Source: Listeria ilorinensis
Lineage (GTDB): Bacteria > Bacillota > Bacilli > Lactobacillales > Listeriaceae
Assembly: GCF_913566895.1 (NCBI RefSeq)
Contig: NZ_CAJYCN010000014.1
Span: 1-64,000, forward strand
Reading direction: 5' to 3'
DNA length: 64,000 bases
Shown here: piece by piece, positions 1 to 23,431 of the stretch
Layout: each line of letters starts with the position of its first letter
Position numbering within the stretch: the first letter of the stretch is position 1
Position numbers and translations under genes: made by a program
Notes under the pieces: model-generated
What the model was told of the DNA's origin: nothing
What the model saw: the letters and a program-made list of their open reading frames with translations, nothing else
Databases searched by the model: none

Positions 1-230
1 GGTGTTTCGATCGACAAGATTTTGACCTGTTCTTGCTTCGGTGTGACCTTGATTTTTACGTTGGCTTTTTTCTTATCAGCGGACAGATCGGTTTGGACCG
101 CATAAGAAAGCTCTTCATTGCCTGTTTCTTCCGCAAATGCACGGAAAGAGGTCAGGTTCAGTTGACCCAGTAGTAAGAAAGCGACCATTGCTAACAACAA
201 GCATCGTCTGACCCCATTTGTTTGTTTCAT
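1..230 (-). CDS. Secreted protein, N-terminal fragment
   Basis: The gene is read leftwards and is cut by the left window edge, so only about 76 residues are visible. The start codon at 228-230 is preceded by a strong AGGAGGAG ribosome site about ten bases upstream. The first 33 residues form a classical Sec signal peptide: a basic start, a hydrophobic core around residues 11-27, and a likely AFA/EE cleavage site. After it comes a hydrophilic, lysine-rich stretch (residues about 40-70) that resembles the edge of an Ig-like or surface-protein domain. The family cannot be named from this fragment. It lies 440 bases beyond the end of the ATPase operon on the same strand and probably has its own promoter in that gap. 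Confidence 0.75.
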   Translation of the reverse strand, partial: MKQTNGVRRCLLLAMVAFLLLGQLNLTSFRAFAEETGNEELSYAVQTDLSADKKKANVKIKVTPKQEQVKILSIET

Positions 231-668
231 CAAAATCAATTCTCCTCCTTTTATTAATTAAATACTGATTATTCAGTTATATATACGCAATATTTTAATA
301 GGAATACTGCATACCAACTATTGCCGTAAAGCAGTTTTTAATGGTAGTGAAAGGTAACAAAATAATATTATCAAACAAAGTCAAGCATTGTATATGACTT
401 CCCTCAAAACTATCTAAATTAATTTTTTTAGAAACGCCATTCATCCATTTTTCTGTAACAAAAAAATGATTTCGTTCATAAATATGACACATTTAACAAA
501 AACCCTTTAGAAGTGAATTTTTTATAGGATTTAAAATTGAAAAAGTTTAAACCCGATTAAAAAGAACCTAAAATCACACAAAATTGTTTTTTTGTAGAAA
601 TAACTATATCTAGTGCTTGATTTTAGATTCTCTTATTGTTAGTTATCCTCTAAAAGCTTTTTTATATT
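231..668. other. AT-rich intergenic region
   Basis: This gap lies between the last gene of the ATPase operon and the secreted-protein gene, both on the minus strand. It is very AT-rich. A 65-codon minus-strand frame at 295-492 has only a weak AAAGGG ribosome site and no recognisable motif, so I do not call it a gene. No convincing rho-independent terminator is visible for the ATPase operon, only short AT stems near 605-665. The promoter of the secreted-protein gene should lie in the right-hand part. Confidence 0.5.
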
Positions 669-6578
<5,910 letters not shown>

Positions 6579-6625
6579 CTACTTTCTTTTTTTATTGTGA
6601 GGCAGTAACATCTGCATCGCTTTTA

Positions 6626-14802
<8,177 letters not shown>

Positions 14803-14835
14803 CTACTCCCACCTTTATTCCTTGATTTCATATTG

Positions 14836-14869
14836 AAAAAGATGATGGAACCAATCAGCATCATCTTTT
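14836..14869 (-). terminator. Hairpin between regulator and giant surface protein
   Basis: Inverted repeat GATGATG/CATCATC, extended by A and T runs, with an 11-base loop. It is followed on the minus strand by a T-rich run. It could end the regulator transcript or act as a partial terminator before the ATPase operon. Confidence 0.55.
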
Positions 14870-14883
14870 CCAACGAGAATCTT

Positions 14884-15546
14884 TTAGCTGCTTGTTTCCA
14901 CTAACGTTTTCCCCATGTTCGTTTCAAACATCTTTTCCGTTTCTTTCATTTTCCAAGGAGAAGATTTAATATCAAGAACACCTTGATTATGTAGCTCATT
15001 TACCACAGAGGATGTCGAGGAAACGGAGCAGTTGGCTAATTTTGCAAGCATATTTATTTGAAGCCATTTTGGAAAAACTGGCAATTTTGCAGTGACCCAA
15101 TAGTTATCTAACAAGAAATCGAGGGTTGCCATGATTTTATTTTTTGGAGCCTCTGTTCCCAACATTTCCTGTCTTTTCAGATCCAACTCTGTTTTTTCAG
15201 CAATTTGCAAAAAGAAATTGGATAATATTTTATCTTCCTCTAATTTTCCAAATACAGATTCAGCACTTATGTTACAAATCTCTGTAGTTTCTAAAGCCTT
15301 CAATTTTACCTCGTGAATCGTAGGAAAAATAAAGCTTTTTTGGAAGAAGCACCGGGTGATCCCTTTTTTCTTTCTATTGCTTTCTTCAATCAGCGTCCCT
15401 TTCCGCATTAATAGCACATGCTCCTGATCTGCTACGATCATTTCACCGGCTTTTAATTTCTTGAATGTGTGGCTAAAATTATTAAGAAGATAGGCATATA
15501 AAATAGCATTTCTCCTTACATACTCATGAAATTCCACGTATTTCAT
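14884..15546 (-). CDS. Crp/Fnr-family transcription regulator
   Basis: A 220-residue protein with the two-part plan of the Crp/Fnr group. An N-terminal cyclic-nucleotide-type beta roll spans about residues 20-110. It is diverged, with no cAMP-binding signature. A C-terminal helix-turn-helix lies at about 165-200 (LAKLANCSVSSTSSVVNEL), followed by a wing. Listeria genomes contain many such PrfA-related proteins with unknown ligands. The gene lies 85 bases upstream of the giant surface protein on the same strand, so it is a good candidate regulator of the ATPase operon, either from its own promoter or by partial readthrough of the hairpin between them. A TATAAT box at 15644-15649 may belong to its promoter. 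Target and signal are unknown. Confidence 0.8.
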   Translation of the reverse strand: MKYVEFHEYVRRNAILYAYLLNNFSHTFKKLKAGEMIVADQEHVLLMRKGTLIEESNRKKKGITRCFFQKSFIFPTIHEVKLKALETTEICNISAESVFGKLEEDKILSNFFLQIAEKTELDLKRQEMLGTEAPKNKIMATLDFLLDNYWVTAKLPVFPKWLQINMLAKLANCSVSSTSSVVNELHNQGVLDIKSSPWKMKETEKMFETNMGKTLVETSS

Positions 15547-15738
15547 TTCACCGTCATCCCTTCTAAATGTCTAGTATAAGTTTTATTATCCTCGAAAAAA
15601 TTTTGAATTCGTAGACGCTTTTTCAACTGTTTTACGCGAAATCATTATATAATAGACACTTTTCCGTAACATTTACAATTTTATTCAGTCAAAATAACTA
15701 AAAAAAGTCTTCATATACATCCATATAAATCTACACAT

Positions 15739-15767
15739 AAAAAAAGCACTCCAAAAAATGGAATGCT
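15739..15767 (-). terminator. Terminator after hisJ
   Basis: On the minus strand the stem AGCATTCCA/TGGAGTGCT with a five-base loop is followed by seven T. It stands about 25 bases after the hisJ stop. Confidence 0.85.
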
Positions 15768-15792
15768 TAACACTTATTTACTTACTGAATAC

Positions 15793-16608
15793 TTATGCCT
15801 TTGTGTATATTGCATAACCTCGCCCAACATCTGCTAAGCCATGACTATCAGAGCCATAGATTAATGGAATCTCCAGTTTTTTCGCTTGCTGAATGATCTC
15901 CGTAGTTGGATAAGTTTCTTTGCAATAGGGTTTAAAGAGGCCTGCGGTATTCAAATCAAGCTGATATCCCCCTTTAGCCACCTGTTCAAGAAAAGGCAGG
16001 TAGACCTCTAGCGGCAAAGTCAGATCCTCTTCAAAATAGTCCTTAAATTTCCGACAAAGCGTAATATGACCAATTCGTTTTGGCTTATAGGGGCCAAGAT
16101 CTGCTTTCAGTGATTTCATCAGCTCCTGATAATAGGCGATTTGTGCATCACTAAAGCTACCATGATAGCGCACCAGTCCCGCGTCATAGTCCTCTGCTGA
16201 AAAATCGATTGACCGCGTACCGTCCGTCCCTTCCATAAAATGCACACTCAAAATGCCATCATCCAACCGTGCACCATATTCATTCAAAAAGTCTCGCGTA
16301 TAGTCTTCAAAATCCGCCAGATAGTCCACTTCAAACCCCAATTTGATCGTAATATCGCTTTTATAGGTTTCTTTCAGCCGCTCTACCATTTTAAAATAGT
16401 ACGGCAAATCTGACATCGCCATCGCAGCCGTATCCACCGCTTCCTCGTCACCAGCCGTCGTCTTCTTAAAAGCTGGTGTGATCGGCATATGCTCTGTGAT
16501 CGAATATGTATCAAACCCCAGCTCGATTGCCCGTCTAACAAATCGTTCCGCTTCTTCATGCGTTCCATGTGGACAAAATTCTGTATGTGTATGCCCGTCC
16601 CACTTCAT
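15793..16608 (-). CDS. hisJ: Histidinol-phosphatase, PHP family
   Basis: A 271-residue PHP-family phosphatase that removes phosphate from histidinol phosphate, the penultimate part of histidine synthesis. The metal-binding motif DGHTHTEFCPHG is at residues 4-15, a second motif SITEHMP lies near 45, and SDSHG near the C terminus supplies further ligands. I choose the start at 16606-16608 because AAGGAGGG stands eight bases upstream; a longer frame adds nine residues without a ribosome site. The gene is divergent from the hisZ operon with 113 bases between them, and ends at a strong terminator. This is the single-gene phosphatase type (as in Bacillus), unrelated to the bifunctional HisB of enterics. 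Confidence 0.93.
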   Translation of the reverse strand: MKWDGHTHTEFCPHGTHEEAERFVRRAIELGFDTYSITEHMPITPAFKKTTAGDEEAVDTAAMAMSDLPYYFKMVERLKETYKSDITIKLGFEVDYLADFEDYTRDFLNEYGARLDDGILSVHFMEGTDGTRSIDFSAEDYDAGLVRYHGSFSDAQIAYYQELMKSLKADLGPYKPKRIGHITLCRKFKDYFEEDLTLPLEVYLPFLEQVAKGGYQLDLNTAGLFKPYCKETYPTTEIIQQAKKLEIPLIYGSDSHGLADVGRGYAIYTKA

Positions 16609-16658
16609 GTCATGGCCCTCCTTTTTTGCTCCCATTATAACATATTCAGCTTTTTTCG

Positions 16659-16687
16659 TTTACAAAAACACTTTAACATGCTAATAT
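16659..16687 (+). promoter_or_regulatory. Promoter of the hisZGDBHAFIE operon
   Basis: TTTACA and TAATAT are separated by 17 bases, 35 bases upstream of hisZ. The -10 region is part of a tandem direct repeat ATGCTAAT-ATGCTAAT (16678-16693), which could be an operator for a histidine-responsive repressor. The gap is too short for a T-box leader. Confidence 0.7.
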
Positions 16688-16721
16688 GCTAATAAGTTAA
16701 AATATCGAAAGGAGTTTCCGC

Positions 16722-17912
16722 ATGAACTGGAATCGAAGTTTGCCGACAGGTACAAAAGATAAATTATTTCGCGAGGCTCGAAATGCTTTCCATTTGGAGC
16801 AGCTCGTGGCAACTTTCTTTGAAAAGCGCGGTTATCTGCGTATTGAAACACCAATGATCGAATTTGAAGATGTATTCGCCGCACTCAATCAGGGTGAAAC
16901 CAAGCACTATCGCTTTTTTGATGAGAAAGGACGCCTGCTCGTTCTGCGGCCTGATTTGACTCTACCAATCAGTCGTGTAGTCAGTACGACCGGTGTTACC
17001 TTACCGCTCAAACTTTCCTACAGCGGAAAAATCTTTCGAGCGAACGAAAGCCATGGTGGCGATAAAAATGAAGAGACACAGGCTGGCATCGAATTGATCG
17101 GCTACGATTCCCAAAAAGCTGAATTGGAATGCATCTTGGCCGGCATACAGCTGATCAAAGAACTGGATCTCCCTCCATTCCAATTAGAGTTGGGGCATGC
17201 GGCAATCTATCAAGCAATCCTCCGTGAATTGCAGCTCACTGAAAACGCCGAACGGGAATTCCGCCAGCATTTGCAAAACAAAAGCCTTTCCGGACTAAAA
17301 AACTTTGCTGAAAGTTTTCCGGGTGAGCTGGCTGCCTTTATCACGCAATTACCACGTTTATTCGGCCCGGTAGAAGAAACCCTTGCTAGAGCCAAACAAT
17401 TAACCCAAAACCCGCAGATTCTTTTCGCCCTACAGGAAATCGAAACAACTGCTCTTTTGGTTCAACAAATCGAGCCAGATGCAAACTTGACTGTCGATAT
17501 TGGTCTCGTGCAGGAGCTTGATTACTATACTGGCTTAGTTTTCCGCGGTTTTGCCGATGATACGGCTGATTACTTTTTAAGCGGCGGTCGTTATGATCAC
17601 TCCGTGCAATATGCAAGCAGTGAACGCATCCCAGCAGTCGGTCTCGCCCTGCATCTTGACACCATTTTGACGTTGCTTGAGAAAACCCGACCAAAATCTC
17701 AGCGAAAAGCGCCCAAAATCCTGATCCATTACGACCTATCTGAACTAAAAGAAGCTTTGCGCTATGCAGCGAATAAAGAGAACAGCACCCTCAGCTTCTT
17801 TGATTCACCGCAAGAGTCAATCGCTTTTGCCCGAAAATGGGCATTCGATCAAGTGATCGCTTTTGCACCTGGAAAAGTCAGCTATCTTTATGAAAAGGAG
17901 TTGGAAGCATGA
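16722..17912 (+). CDS. hisZ: ATP phosphoribosyltransferase regulatory subunit
   Basis: A 396-residue paralogue of histidyl-tRNA synthetase that lacks the anticodon-binding part and serves as the regulatory partner of short-form HisG. Class II synthetase-like motifs are visible: 'GTKDKLF' near residue 8, '[11 protein letters not shown]' near 77-87, and '[10 protein letters not shown]' near 290. The start has a GAAAGGAG ribosome site. The gene is first in the operon and overlaps hisG by four bases. Its presence matches the short HisG, since the two form a hetero-octamer that catalyses and feedback-controls the first step of histidine synthesis. Confidence 0.92.
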   Translation: MNWNRSLPTGTKDKLFREARNAFHLEQLVATFFEKRGYLRIETPMIEFEDVFAALNQGETKHYRFFDEKGRLLVLRPDLTLPISRVVSTTGVTLPLKLSYSGKIFRANESHGGDKNEETQAGIELIGYDSQKAELECILAGIQLIKELDLPPFQLELGHAAIYQAILRELQLTENAEREFRQHLQNKSLSGLKNFAESFPGELAAFITQLPRLFGPVEETLARAKQLTQNPQILFALQEIETTALLVQQIEPDANLTVDIGLVQELDYYTGLVFRGFADDTADYFLSGGRYDHSVQYASSERIPAVGLALHLDTILTLLEKTRPKSQRKAPKILIHYDLSELKEALRYAANKENSTLSFFDSPQESIAFARKWAFDQVIAFAPGKVSYLYEKELEA

Positions 17913-18550
17913 AGCCACTACGAATCGCACTTACTAAAGGTCGTCTAGAAAAGCAGGCGGTTGAGCTGCTCACCCAAGCTGGAATTGACTGCTCCATGCT
18001 GGCTGACAAAAAGAGAAAGCTGATCTTCAAAAGTGAACAGCAACCCGTTTCCTTTTTCCTCGTAAAAGCGGTCGATGTCCTCACTTATGTGAAACATGGC
18101 GCAGCCGACATCGGGATCGTCGGACGCGATATCTTGCTCGAATCCAGCAGTAGCTATTATGAAATGCTTGATCTTGAAATTGGTAAATGCACCTTCTGCC
18201 TTGCCTCAACACCCGAATTTGATCCAACAGACTACCGCCGCAAAACGATCGCTACTAAATACCCGAATATTACTGCACAGTATTTCCGAGAAAAGGGAGA
18301 GGACGTGGAGATCATCAAAATCGAAGGCTCCGTTGAAATTGCCCCGCTGCTCGGCTTGGCAGATGCGATTGTCGATATCGTCGAAACTGGTGCCACCCTG
18401 CACGATAACGGTCTAGTGATTTATGAGGAAATGTACCCGATTTCGGCTCGTCTGATTGTCGGAAAAGCCGCTCTTAAGCAGAAAAAAACGCAAATTTTCG
18501 AACTGATCGATGAATTAGAACAAGTCATAAAGGAAGGTGTTCGCAAATGA
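17909..18550 (+). CDS. hisG: ATP phosphoribosyltransferase, short form
   Basis: A 213-residue catalytic subunit that joins ATP and PRPP to form phosphoribosyl-ATP. It is the short form without the C-terminal regulatory domain found in long HisG (about 300 residues), so it needs HisZ. Visible signatures include '[11 protein letters not shown]' at the N terminus, '[11 protein letters not shown]' near residue 65, and the phosphate-binding '[13 protein letters not shown]' near 150-162. It overlaps hisZ and hisD by four bases at each end, as expected for translational coupling in this operon. Confidence 0.95.
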   Translation: MKPLRIALTKGRLEKQAVELLTQAGIDCSMLADKKRKLIFKSEQQPVSFFLVKAVDVLTYVKHGAADIGIVGRDILLESSSSYYEMLDLEIGKCTFCLASTPEFDPTDYRRKTIATKYPNITAQYFREKGEDVEIIKIEGSVEIAPLLGLADAIVDIVETGATLHDNGLVIYEEMYPISARLIVGKAALKQKKTQIFELIDELEQVIKEGVRK

Positions 18551-19836
18551 AATGGCTTAGTGGCAAACAAACAGCAATTATAAATCAATTACATACTGCC
18601 AGTTATACAAAACAGACCGAGGAAATCCAAACCTCTGTTAAAAAAATTATTGAAGCGGTCCGTACTGAGGGCGATCTGGCCGCGCGCCGTTTCAGTGAAC
18701 AATTCGACAATTACGCTCCTGAGCAGTTTCGCGTCTCCCAGGAAAAGTTGATGGAAGCCACCCACCTGATCGCACCCGAACTGCTGGAAGCACTTGAAAA
18801 AGCAAAAGCCAATATTCAATCATTCCATGAAAAGCAAAAACGGACAGCTTTTATGGACAGCGAGAAAAACGGTGTCATCCGTGGCCAATTAGTCCTTCCA
18901 CTTGAAGCGGTCGGTGTTTATGTGCCCGGTGGAACTGCCGCCTATCCTTCTTCGGTCTTGATGAATGTTTTACCAGCCAAGATTGCTGGAGTCAAACGAA
19001 TCATCATGGTAACGCCACCCGATCGAGATGGTCTCAACCCAGCCATTTTAGCTGCTGCTTCTATATGTGGTGTCGATGAGGTGTACCAGATCGGTGGTGC
19101 CCAAGCAGTGGCAGCCCTAGCTTTTGGCACTGAAACGATTCCAAAAGTCGACAAGATCGTTGGTCCAGGAAATATTTTCGTTGCCACAGCAAAAAAAGAA
19201 GTATTCGGTCAGGTGGCAATCGACATGATTGCTGGTCCTTCAGAGATCGCCGTTCTAGCCGACTGTGAGGCCAATCCTACTTTCATTGCTGCTGACTTGC
19301 TTTCCCAAGCTGAACATGACACACTAGCCCGTACTTATTTGATCACTGACTCCGCCGAATTGGCCCGTCAAGTTGAACAGGAGATCTATCACCAGCTGCC
19401 CGCCCTGCCCCGTCAGGAAATCGCAGCCCAAAGTCTAGCAAATTTTGGACATCTCATTGTGACAGAGACGAAAGAAGCCATTTTTGAAGTAGCTAGCGCC
19501 ATTGCACCAGAACATTTAGAAATCCAAATGAACGAGCCGATGAGCTATTTATCCAAAATCCGTCATGCCGGTTCGATCTTTATTGGCCCTTACGCTTCTG
19601 AACCGCTCGGAGATTATATGGCTGGTCCTAACCATGTTTTACCAACAAGCGGAACCGCTCGATTCTTTTCACCACTGGGCGTTGATGATTTTGTCAAACG
19701 TAGCTCGTTTATTTCCTACACAAAAGAAGCACTTGCGGAAGAAAAAGACTTCATTACCCGAATCGCAGAAGCAGAGGGTTTACACGCACATGCAGAAGCC
19801 ATTCGAATTCGTTTTAAAGAGGAGGAAAAAGGATGA
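18547..19836 (+). CDS. hisD: Histidinol dehydrogenase
   Basis: A 429-residue zinc- and NAD-dependent enzyme catalysing the last two oxidations from histidinol to histidine. Family signatures are clear: '[18 protein letters not shown]' near residue 124, '[17 protein letters not shown]' near 200, 'DMIAGPSEI' near 225, and 'AEHD' plus 'PEHLE' for metal and catalytic residues. Length is typical. The gene overlaps hisG and hisB by four bases. Confidence 0.95.
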   Translation: MKWLSGKQTAIINQLHTASYTKQTEEIQTSVKKIIEAVRTEGDLAARRFSEQFDNYAPEQFRVSQEKLMEATHLIAPELLEALEKAKANIQSFHEKQKRTAFMDSEKNGVIRGQLVLPLEAVGVYVPGGTAAYPSSVLMNVLPAKIAGVKRIIMVTPPDRDGLNPAILAAASICGVDEVYQIGGAQAVAALAFGTETIPKVDKIVGPGNIFVATAKKEVFGQVAIDMIAGPSEIAVLADCEANPTFIAADLLSQAEHDTLARTYLITDSAELARQVEQEIYHQLPALPRQEIAAQSLANFGHLIVTETKEAIFEVASAIAPEHLEIQMNEPMSYLSKIRHAGSIFIGPYASEPLGDYMAGPNHVLPTSGTARFFSPLGVDDFVKRSSFISYTKEALAEEKDFITRIAEAEGLHAHAEAIRIRFKEEEKG

Positions 19837-20417
19837 GACAAGCTAACCGCAAACGGAATACGGCTGAGACAAGTATCCAGCTCACTTTATCATTGGATGA
19901 TCAAAAAGAACCACAGATCGATACAGGCGTCGGATTTCTCGATCACATGCTGATACTTCTTGCCAAACATAGCCGCATCTATTTAAACGTTCAGGCAAAA
20001 GGGGACACCTATGTCGACAGCCACCACACAACCGAAGATATTGGCATCGTGCTGGGACTTTGCTTAAAAGAAGCACTGAGTGATAAAACAGGAATCGAAC
20101 GTTATGGTTCAGCCTATGTTCCAATGGACGAGTCACTTGGCTTTGCAGCACTCGATTTGAGCGGCCGTTCCTATTTAGTATTCGACGCCGATTTCGAAAA
20201 TCCCAAACTGGGCGATTTTGATACCGAACTTGTTGAAGAATTTTTTCAAGCCGTCGCTTTCAACGCACAAATGAATCTCCATCTCAAAGTTCTTTATGGC
20301 AAAAATACGCACCACAAAATCGAAGCTCTTTTTAAAGCATTTGGTCGTGCGCTTCGACAAGCAATCTCTATCAATCCAGAAATCCAAGGCATCAACTCGA
20401 CGAAAGGAGTGTTGTAA
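19833..20417 (+). CDS. hisB: Imidazoleglycerol-phosphate dehydratase
   Basis: A 194-residue monofunctional dehydratase that converts imidazole-glycerol phosphate to imidazole-acetol phosphate. The manganese-binding repeats are present: 'GVGFLDHML' near 39-47 and '[10 protein letters not shown]' near 67-76, with a second half-set '[13 protein letters not shown]' near 160. The enteric N-terminal phosphatase domain is absent, as expected because hisJ supplies that activity. A GGAGGAAAAAGG ribosome site inside the hisD end precedes the start. Confidence 0.95.
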   Translation: MRQANRKRNTAETSIQLTLSLDDQKEPQIDTGVGFLDHMLILLAKHSRIYLNVQAKGDTYVDSHHTTEDIGIVLGLCLKEALSDKTGIERYGSAYVPMDESLGFAALDLSGRSYLVFDADFENPKLGDFDTELVEEFFQAVAFNAQMNLHLKVLYGKNTHHKIEALFKAFGRALRQAISINPEIQGINSTKGVL

Positions 20418-21047
20418 ATGATCGCCATTATCGACTATGATACCGGCAATACGCGCAGCATCCAAAAAGCACTTGCTTATATCGGTCTATCCAGTCAAAT
20501 CACCGCTGATCCTGTCGAGATTGAAGCAGCGGACGGTCTGATTCTTCCTGGCGTCGGTGCATTCAAACAAGCCATGGAGGAACTAAAGAAACGCGCACTC
20601 GTCGACCCTTTAAAGCAAGTTGCTGACTCCGGAAAACCCATTTTAGGCGTTTGCCTTGGTATGCAGCTCTTGCTTGACCAGAGCGAAGAACACGGTCTGA
20701 CAAGCGGACTTGGTTTGATTCCCGGAAATGTCAAAAAAATCCCGCCCTTCAATAACCAAAAAATCCCGCATATGGGCTGGAATCAGCTGCACATCCATCA
20801 GGAAACACCTCTCACTTCCGGCTTAGAAGGAAAAGACGTCTACTTTGTCCACTCTTATTTTACCGACACAGAAGCAGAATTTATAGCAGCTAGTACTACT
20901 TACGGCATTCAGGTACCTGCCATCATTCATCGTGATAATGTTTACGGTGCTCAGTTTCACCCCGAAAAAAGCGGCACGATCGGCCTGCAAATTTTAGCCG
21001 GTTTCAAGGAGGTCATCACATGCAAATCTACCCAGCAATCGATTTAA
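20418..21047 (+). CDS. hisH: Imidazole glycerol phosphate synthase, glutaminase subunit
   Basis: A 209-residue class I glutamine amidotransferase that supplies ammonia to HisF. The nucleophile cysteine lies in 'GVCLGMQLL' (about residue 79) and the catalytic His-Glu pair in 'AQFHPEKSG' (about 181-183). The start follows the hisB stop directly. The 3' end overlaps hisA by 28 bases, longer than the other overlaps in the operon. Confidence 0.95.
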   Translation: MIAIIDYDTGNTRSIQKALAYIGLSSQITADPVEIEAADGLILPGVGAFKQAMEELKKRALVDPLKQVADSGKPILGVCLGMQLLLDQSEEHGLTSGLGLIPGNVKKIPPFNNQKIPHMGWNQLHIHQETPLTSGLEGKDVYFVHSYFTDTEAEFIAASTTYGIQVPAIIHRDNVYGAQFHPEKSGTIGLQILAGFKEVITCKSTQQSI

Positions 21048-21742
21048 AAAACGGACACTGCGTTCGTCTCTATCAAGGGGATTTCGCGCAGCAAACCGTT
21101 GTAAATGAAAATCCCGTTGCCCAAGCACAGGCGTTTCAAAAAGAAGGTGCTACTTTTCTACATATCGTAGACCTGGATGGCGCTGTATCGGGAAAACCTA
21201 TCAATCTGTCACTCATCGAGCAAATGATAGTCTCAACCGGACTCCTTGTCCAAGTTGGTGGTGGCATTCGCTCCCTTGAACAAATTGACGCCTATCTGTC
21301 AGCAGGTGCCCGTCGCGTGATCATTGGCTCCAAAGCTGTGCAAGATCCCTCCTTTGTACAGGAAGCCGTAGATAAGTATCCGCAAAAAATCGCAGTGGGC
21401 ATTGACGCTAAAAACGGTCTAGTTGCGACACATGGCTGGCTTGAAGTAAGCAGCATTTCCTATCTTGATTTTGCTAGACAAATGGAGCAGCTTGGCGTCC
21501 AAACAATTATTTTCACCGATATCAGCCGTGATGGTACACTCGCTGGCCCAAATCTTGAAGCCCTAGCCGCACTCAAAAAAAGTGTTCAAGCCGAGATTAT
21601 TGCATCCGGTGGTGTCAGCAATAAAGATGATCTTGTAAAAATCAGTCGCCTCGGCATCGAAGGAACGATCGCCGGCAAAGCCTTATATAGCGGGAATCTT
21701 ACAATGTCAGAAGCATTGGAGGTACAAAATGGGGCTCACTAA
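21020..21742 (+). CDS. hisA: ProFAR isomerase
   Basis: A 240-residue TIM-barrel sugar isomerase that opens the ribose of ProFAR to give PRFAR. The catalytic Asp is in '[10 protein letters not shown]' (residue 8) and the second in '[13 protein letters not shown]' (about 170). Phosphate-binding glycine loops 'VGGGIRS' and 'ASGGVS' are present. The start is fixed by an AAGGAGG site within the end of hisH. The stop overlaps the hisF start. Confidence 0.95.
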   Translation: MQIYPAIDLKNGHCVRLYQGDFAQQTVVNENPVAQAQAFQKEGATFLHIVDLDGAVSGKPINLSLIEQMIVSTGLLVQVGGGIRSLEQIDAYLSAGARRVIIGSKAVQDPSFVQEAVDKYPQKIAVGIDAKNGLVATHGWLEVSSISYLDFARQMEQLGVQTIIFTDISRDGTLAGPNLEALAALKKSVQAEIIASGGVSNKDDLVKISRLGIEGTIAGKALYSGNLTMSEALEVQNGAH

Positions 21743-22490
21743 ACGCATCATTCCCTGTTTGGATGTCACCGCTGGTCGTGTCGTCAAAGGCATCAATTTT
21801 CTATCTTTACAAGATGTCGGTGACCCAGTTGCCATTGCCAAAGCTTACAATGCAGCCGGTGCCGACGAGCTCGTTTTTCTTGATATCACAGCCACACACG
21901 AAGAGCGCAAAACCATGATCGATGTCGTCGAAAAGACAGCTGCCGAAGTCTTCATACCACTAACCGTGGGTGGCGGCATCACAACAACTGATGAAATGAA
22001 AGCCATGCTGCAAGCCGGTGCCGATAAAATCTCACTCAATTCAGCCGCCATCAAGAATCCCGATTTGATTCGTCAAGGAGCAGAAAAATTTGGCGAACAG
22101 TGCATCGTCGTTGCTATTGATGCCAAGCAGCACGGTAAAAGTTGGCACGTCTACAGTCGAGGCGGTCGTGTTGACACAGGTCTTGATGCCATCCAGTGGG
22201 CGAAACAAGTTGTGTCCCTTGGTGCTGGAGAAATCCTCCTGACAAGCATGGATGGCGATGGGACCAAAGATGGCTATGATCTTCCACTTACAAAAGCCAT
22301 CAGCGAAGCCGTCAGTGTCCCTGTCATCGCGTCTGGCGGCTGCGGCAATGCTCGCCATATCGTCGACGTTTTCGAGAAGACCAGCGCTGAAGCAGCCCTT
22401 GCCGCAAGCATATTCCACTATGGAGAACTGAGCATCACAGAAGTCAAGCACTCTCTAGCAGAAGCTGGAATGGAGGTACGCATGCCATGA
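21729..22490 (+). CDS. hisF: Imidazole glycerol phosphate synthase, cyclase subunit
   Basis: A 253-residue TIM barrel that, with HisH ammonia, forms imidazole-glycerol phosphate and AICAR. Signatures are '[16 protein letters not shown]' at the N terminus (catalytic Asp11), 'VGGGI' near 82, and '[13 protein letters not shown]' near 170 (catalytic Asp). The barrel phosphate loop 'ASGGCGN' lies near 200. It overlaps hisA by 14 bases and hisI by four. Confidence 0.95.
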   Translation: MGLTKRIIPCLDVTAGRVVKGINFLSLQDVGDPVAIAKAYNAAGADELVFLDITATHEERKTMIDVVEKTAAEVFIPLTVGGGITTTDEMKAMLQAGADKISLNSAAIKNPDLIRQGAEKFGEQCIVVAIDAKQHGKSWHVYSRGGRVDTGLDAIQWAKQVVSLGAGEILLTSMDGDGTKDGYDLPLTKAISEAVSVPVIASGGCGNARHIVDVFEKTSAEAALAASIFHYGELSITEVKHSLAEAGMEVRMP

Positions 22491-22807
22491 TTGATTTTAA
22501 TAAAGGACTTGTACCTGCAATCATCATCGACGACCGGAACGACCAAGTTCTGATGCTTGCCTATATGAATGAAGAAAGTTATCAAAAAACACTCGACACA
22601 AATGAGACCTGGTTTTACTCCCGAAGCCGTCAGGAACTCTGGCACAAAGGAGCGACAAGCGGACACATCCAAAAAGTCAAACAAATTTTGACAGACTGTG
22701 ATCAAGATACCCTGCTTATCCGCGTTGACCAGATCGGGGCAGCCTGTCACACTGGTAGTCGCAGTTGCTTTTTTAATTTGATAAAGGAAGTGGATCAACA
22801 TGCTTGA
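22487..22807 (+). CDS. hisI: Phosphoribosyl-AMP cyclohydrolase
   Basis: A 106-residue metal-dependent hydrolase opening the purine ring of phosphoribosyl-AMP. '[11 protein letters not shown]', '[17 protein letters not shown]' (split zinc-binding region) and the cysteine pair 'DCDQDTLL'/'[12 protein letters not shown]' are all visible. It is a separate gene, not fused to hisE as in many bacteria. It overlaps hisF by four bases and hisE by eight. Confidence 0.94.
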   Translation: MIDFNKGLVPAIIIDDRNDQVLMLAYMNEESYQKTLDTNETWFYSRSRQELWHKGATSGHIQKVKQILTDCDQDTLLIRVDQIGAACHTGSRSCFFNLIKEVDQHA

Positions 22808-23111
22808 AAAATTATATCAGGAAATCCAACAACGAAAAGTCACCCCCAAAGAAGGTTCCTACACGAATTATCTGTTTGATAAAGGTCTTGATAAGATTCT
22901 CAAAAAAATCGGAGAAGAAGCTACCGAAGTCGTGATCGCAGCAAAAAATGAACCAGATGAGCTGATTACTGAAACAGCCGACCTCACTTATCACCTGCTT
23001 GTTCTCCTTGTCGAAAAAGGAATCTCCCTGGAACAAATTGGTCAAGAGCTGCAAAAACGGGAAGGACAATTGAGTAGAACTGTAGATCGTAAAGAAATAA
23101 CTGATTTTTAG
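22800..23111 (+). CDS. hisE: Phosphoribosyl-ATP pyrophosphatase
   Basis: A 103-residue all-helical MazG-like pyrophosphatase acting on phosphoribosyl-ATP. The motif '[15 protein letters not shown]' near 37-51 and '[13 protein letters not shown]' near 58-70 give the acidic metal ligands. It is the last gene of the histidine operon. A weak hairpin GTGACA/TGTCAC follows its stop and a strong terminator comes 234 bases later. Confidence 0.94.
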   Translation: MLEKLYQEIQQRKVTPKEGSYTNYLFDKGLDKILKKIGEEATEVVIAAKNEPDELITETADLTYHLLVLLVEKGISLEQIGQELQKREGQLSRTVDRKEITDF

Positions 23112-23194
23112 CATATAGTGTGACAAAAATGTCACTTTGCAAACCGAAAATGTAAGCAAGACAACAGGAAAAAGACAAGGACTTCTTCTATAAT

Positions 23195-23375
23195 GAAATT
23201 AATCGGAGAAAGTTACTTTACCCAAAGAGCTAACTTGTGTAAATTCTGCAGACAACGGACACTCACCGTCCAAAAATAAACTCGTTAAGTTTCCCAATAA
23301 TCCCTTAACTTGTCTCAGAATGCACAACTCCTGAAACTCTCTTTCACAACGCGTCCCCCCGCGTTGTGTTTTTTT
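23195..23375 (+). ncRNA. Candidate C-rich small RNA or long 3' end of the his mRNA
   Basis: Downstream of hisE there are about 260 bases without a gene before a strong terminator. A TATAAT box at 23189-23194 could start a transcript of about 175 nt, but its -35 region is poor. The segment contains several CUCC/CCC patches and ends in a terminator whose loop is a run of six C. C-rich terminator loops are typical of Gram-positive regulatory RNAs that pair with ribosome sites. It may be a separate RNA or a product of the his 3' UTR. Confidence 0.4.
23345..23375 (+). terminator. Strong terminator with C-rich loop downstream of the his operon
   Basis: Stem CACAACGCG/CGCGTTGTG, loop of C residues, then seven T on the plus strand. 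It ends either the his operon mRNA or the small-RNA candidate. Confidence 0.88.
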
Positions 23376-23390
23376 GGGTCCACGCAATAC

Positions 23391-23424
23391 AAAAAAGCTT
23401 AGCAGCACATCTGCCGCTAAGCTT
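23391..23424 (-). terminator. Terminator of the ABC efflux operon
   Basis: On the minus strand the stem AGCTTAGC/GCTAAGCT is followed by six T, just after the permease stop. Confidence 0.88.
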
Positions 23425-23431
23425 CCTCTAT

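Noticed and set aside
295-492. 65-codon minus-strand open frame
   Set aside because: It has a weak ribosome site, AT-driven composition and no recognisable motif. I cannot support it as a gene.
16609-16721. T-box leader for histidine genes
   Set aside because: The divergent gap is only 113 bases and has no T-box or antiterminator motif. A normal promoter is visible instead.
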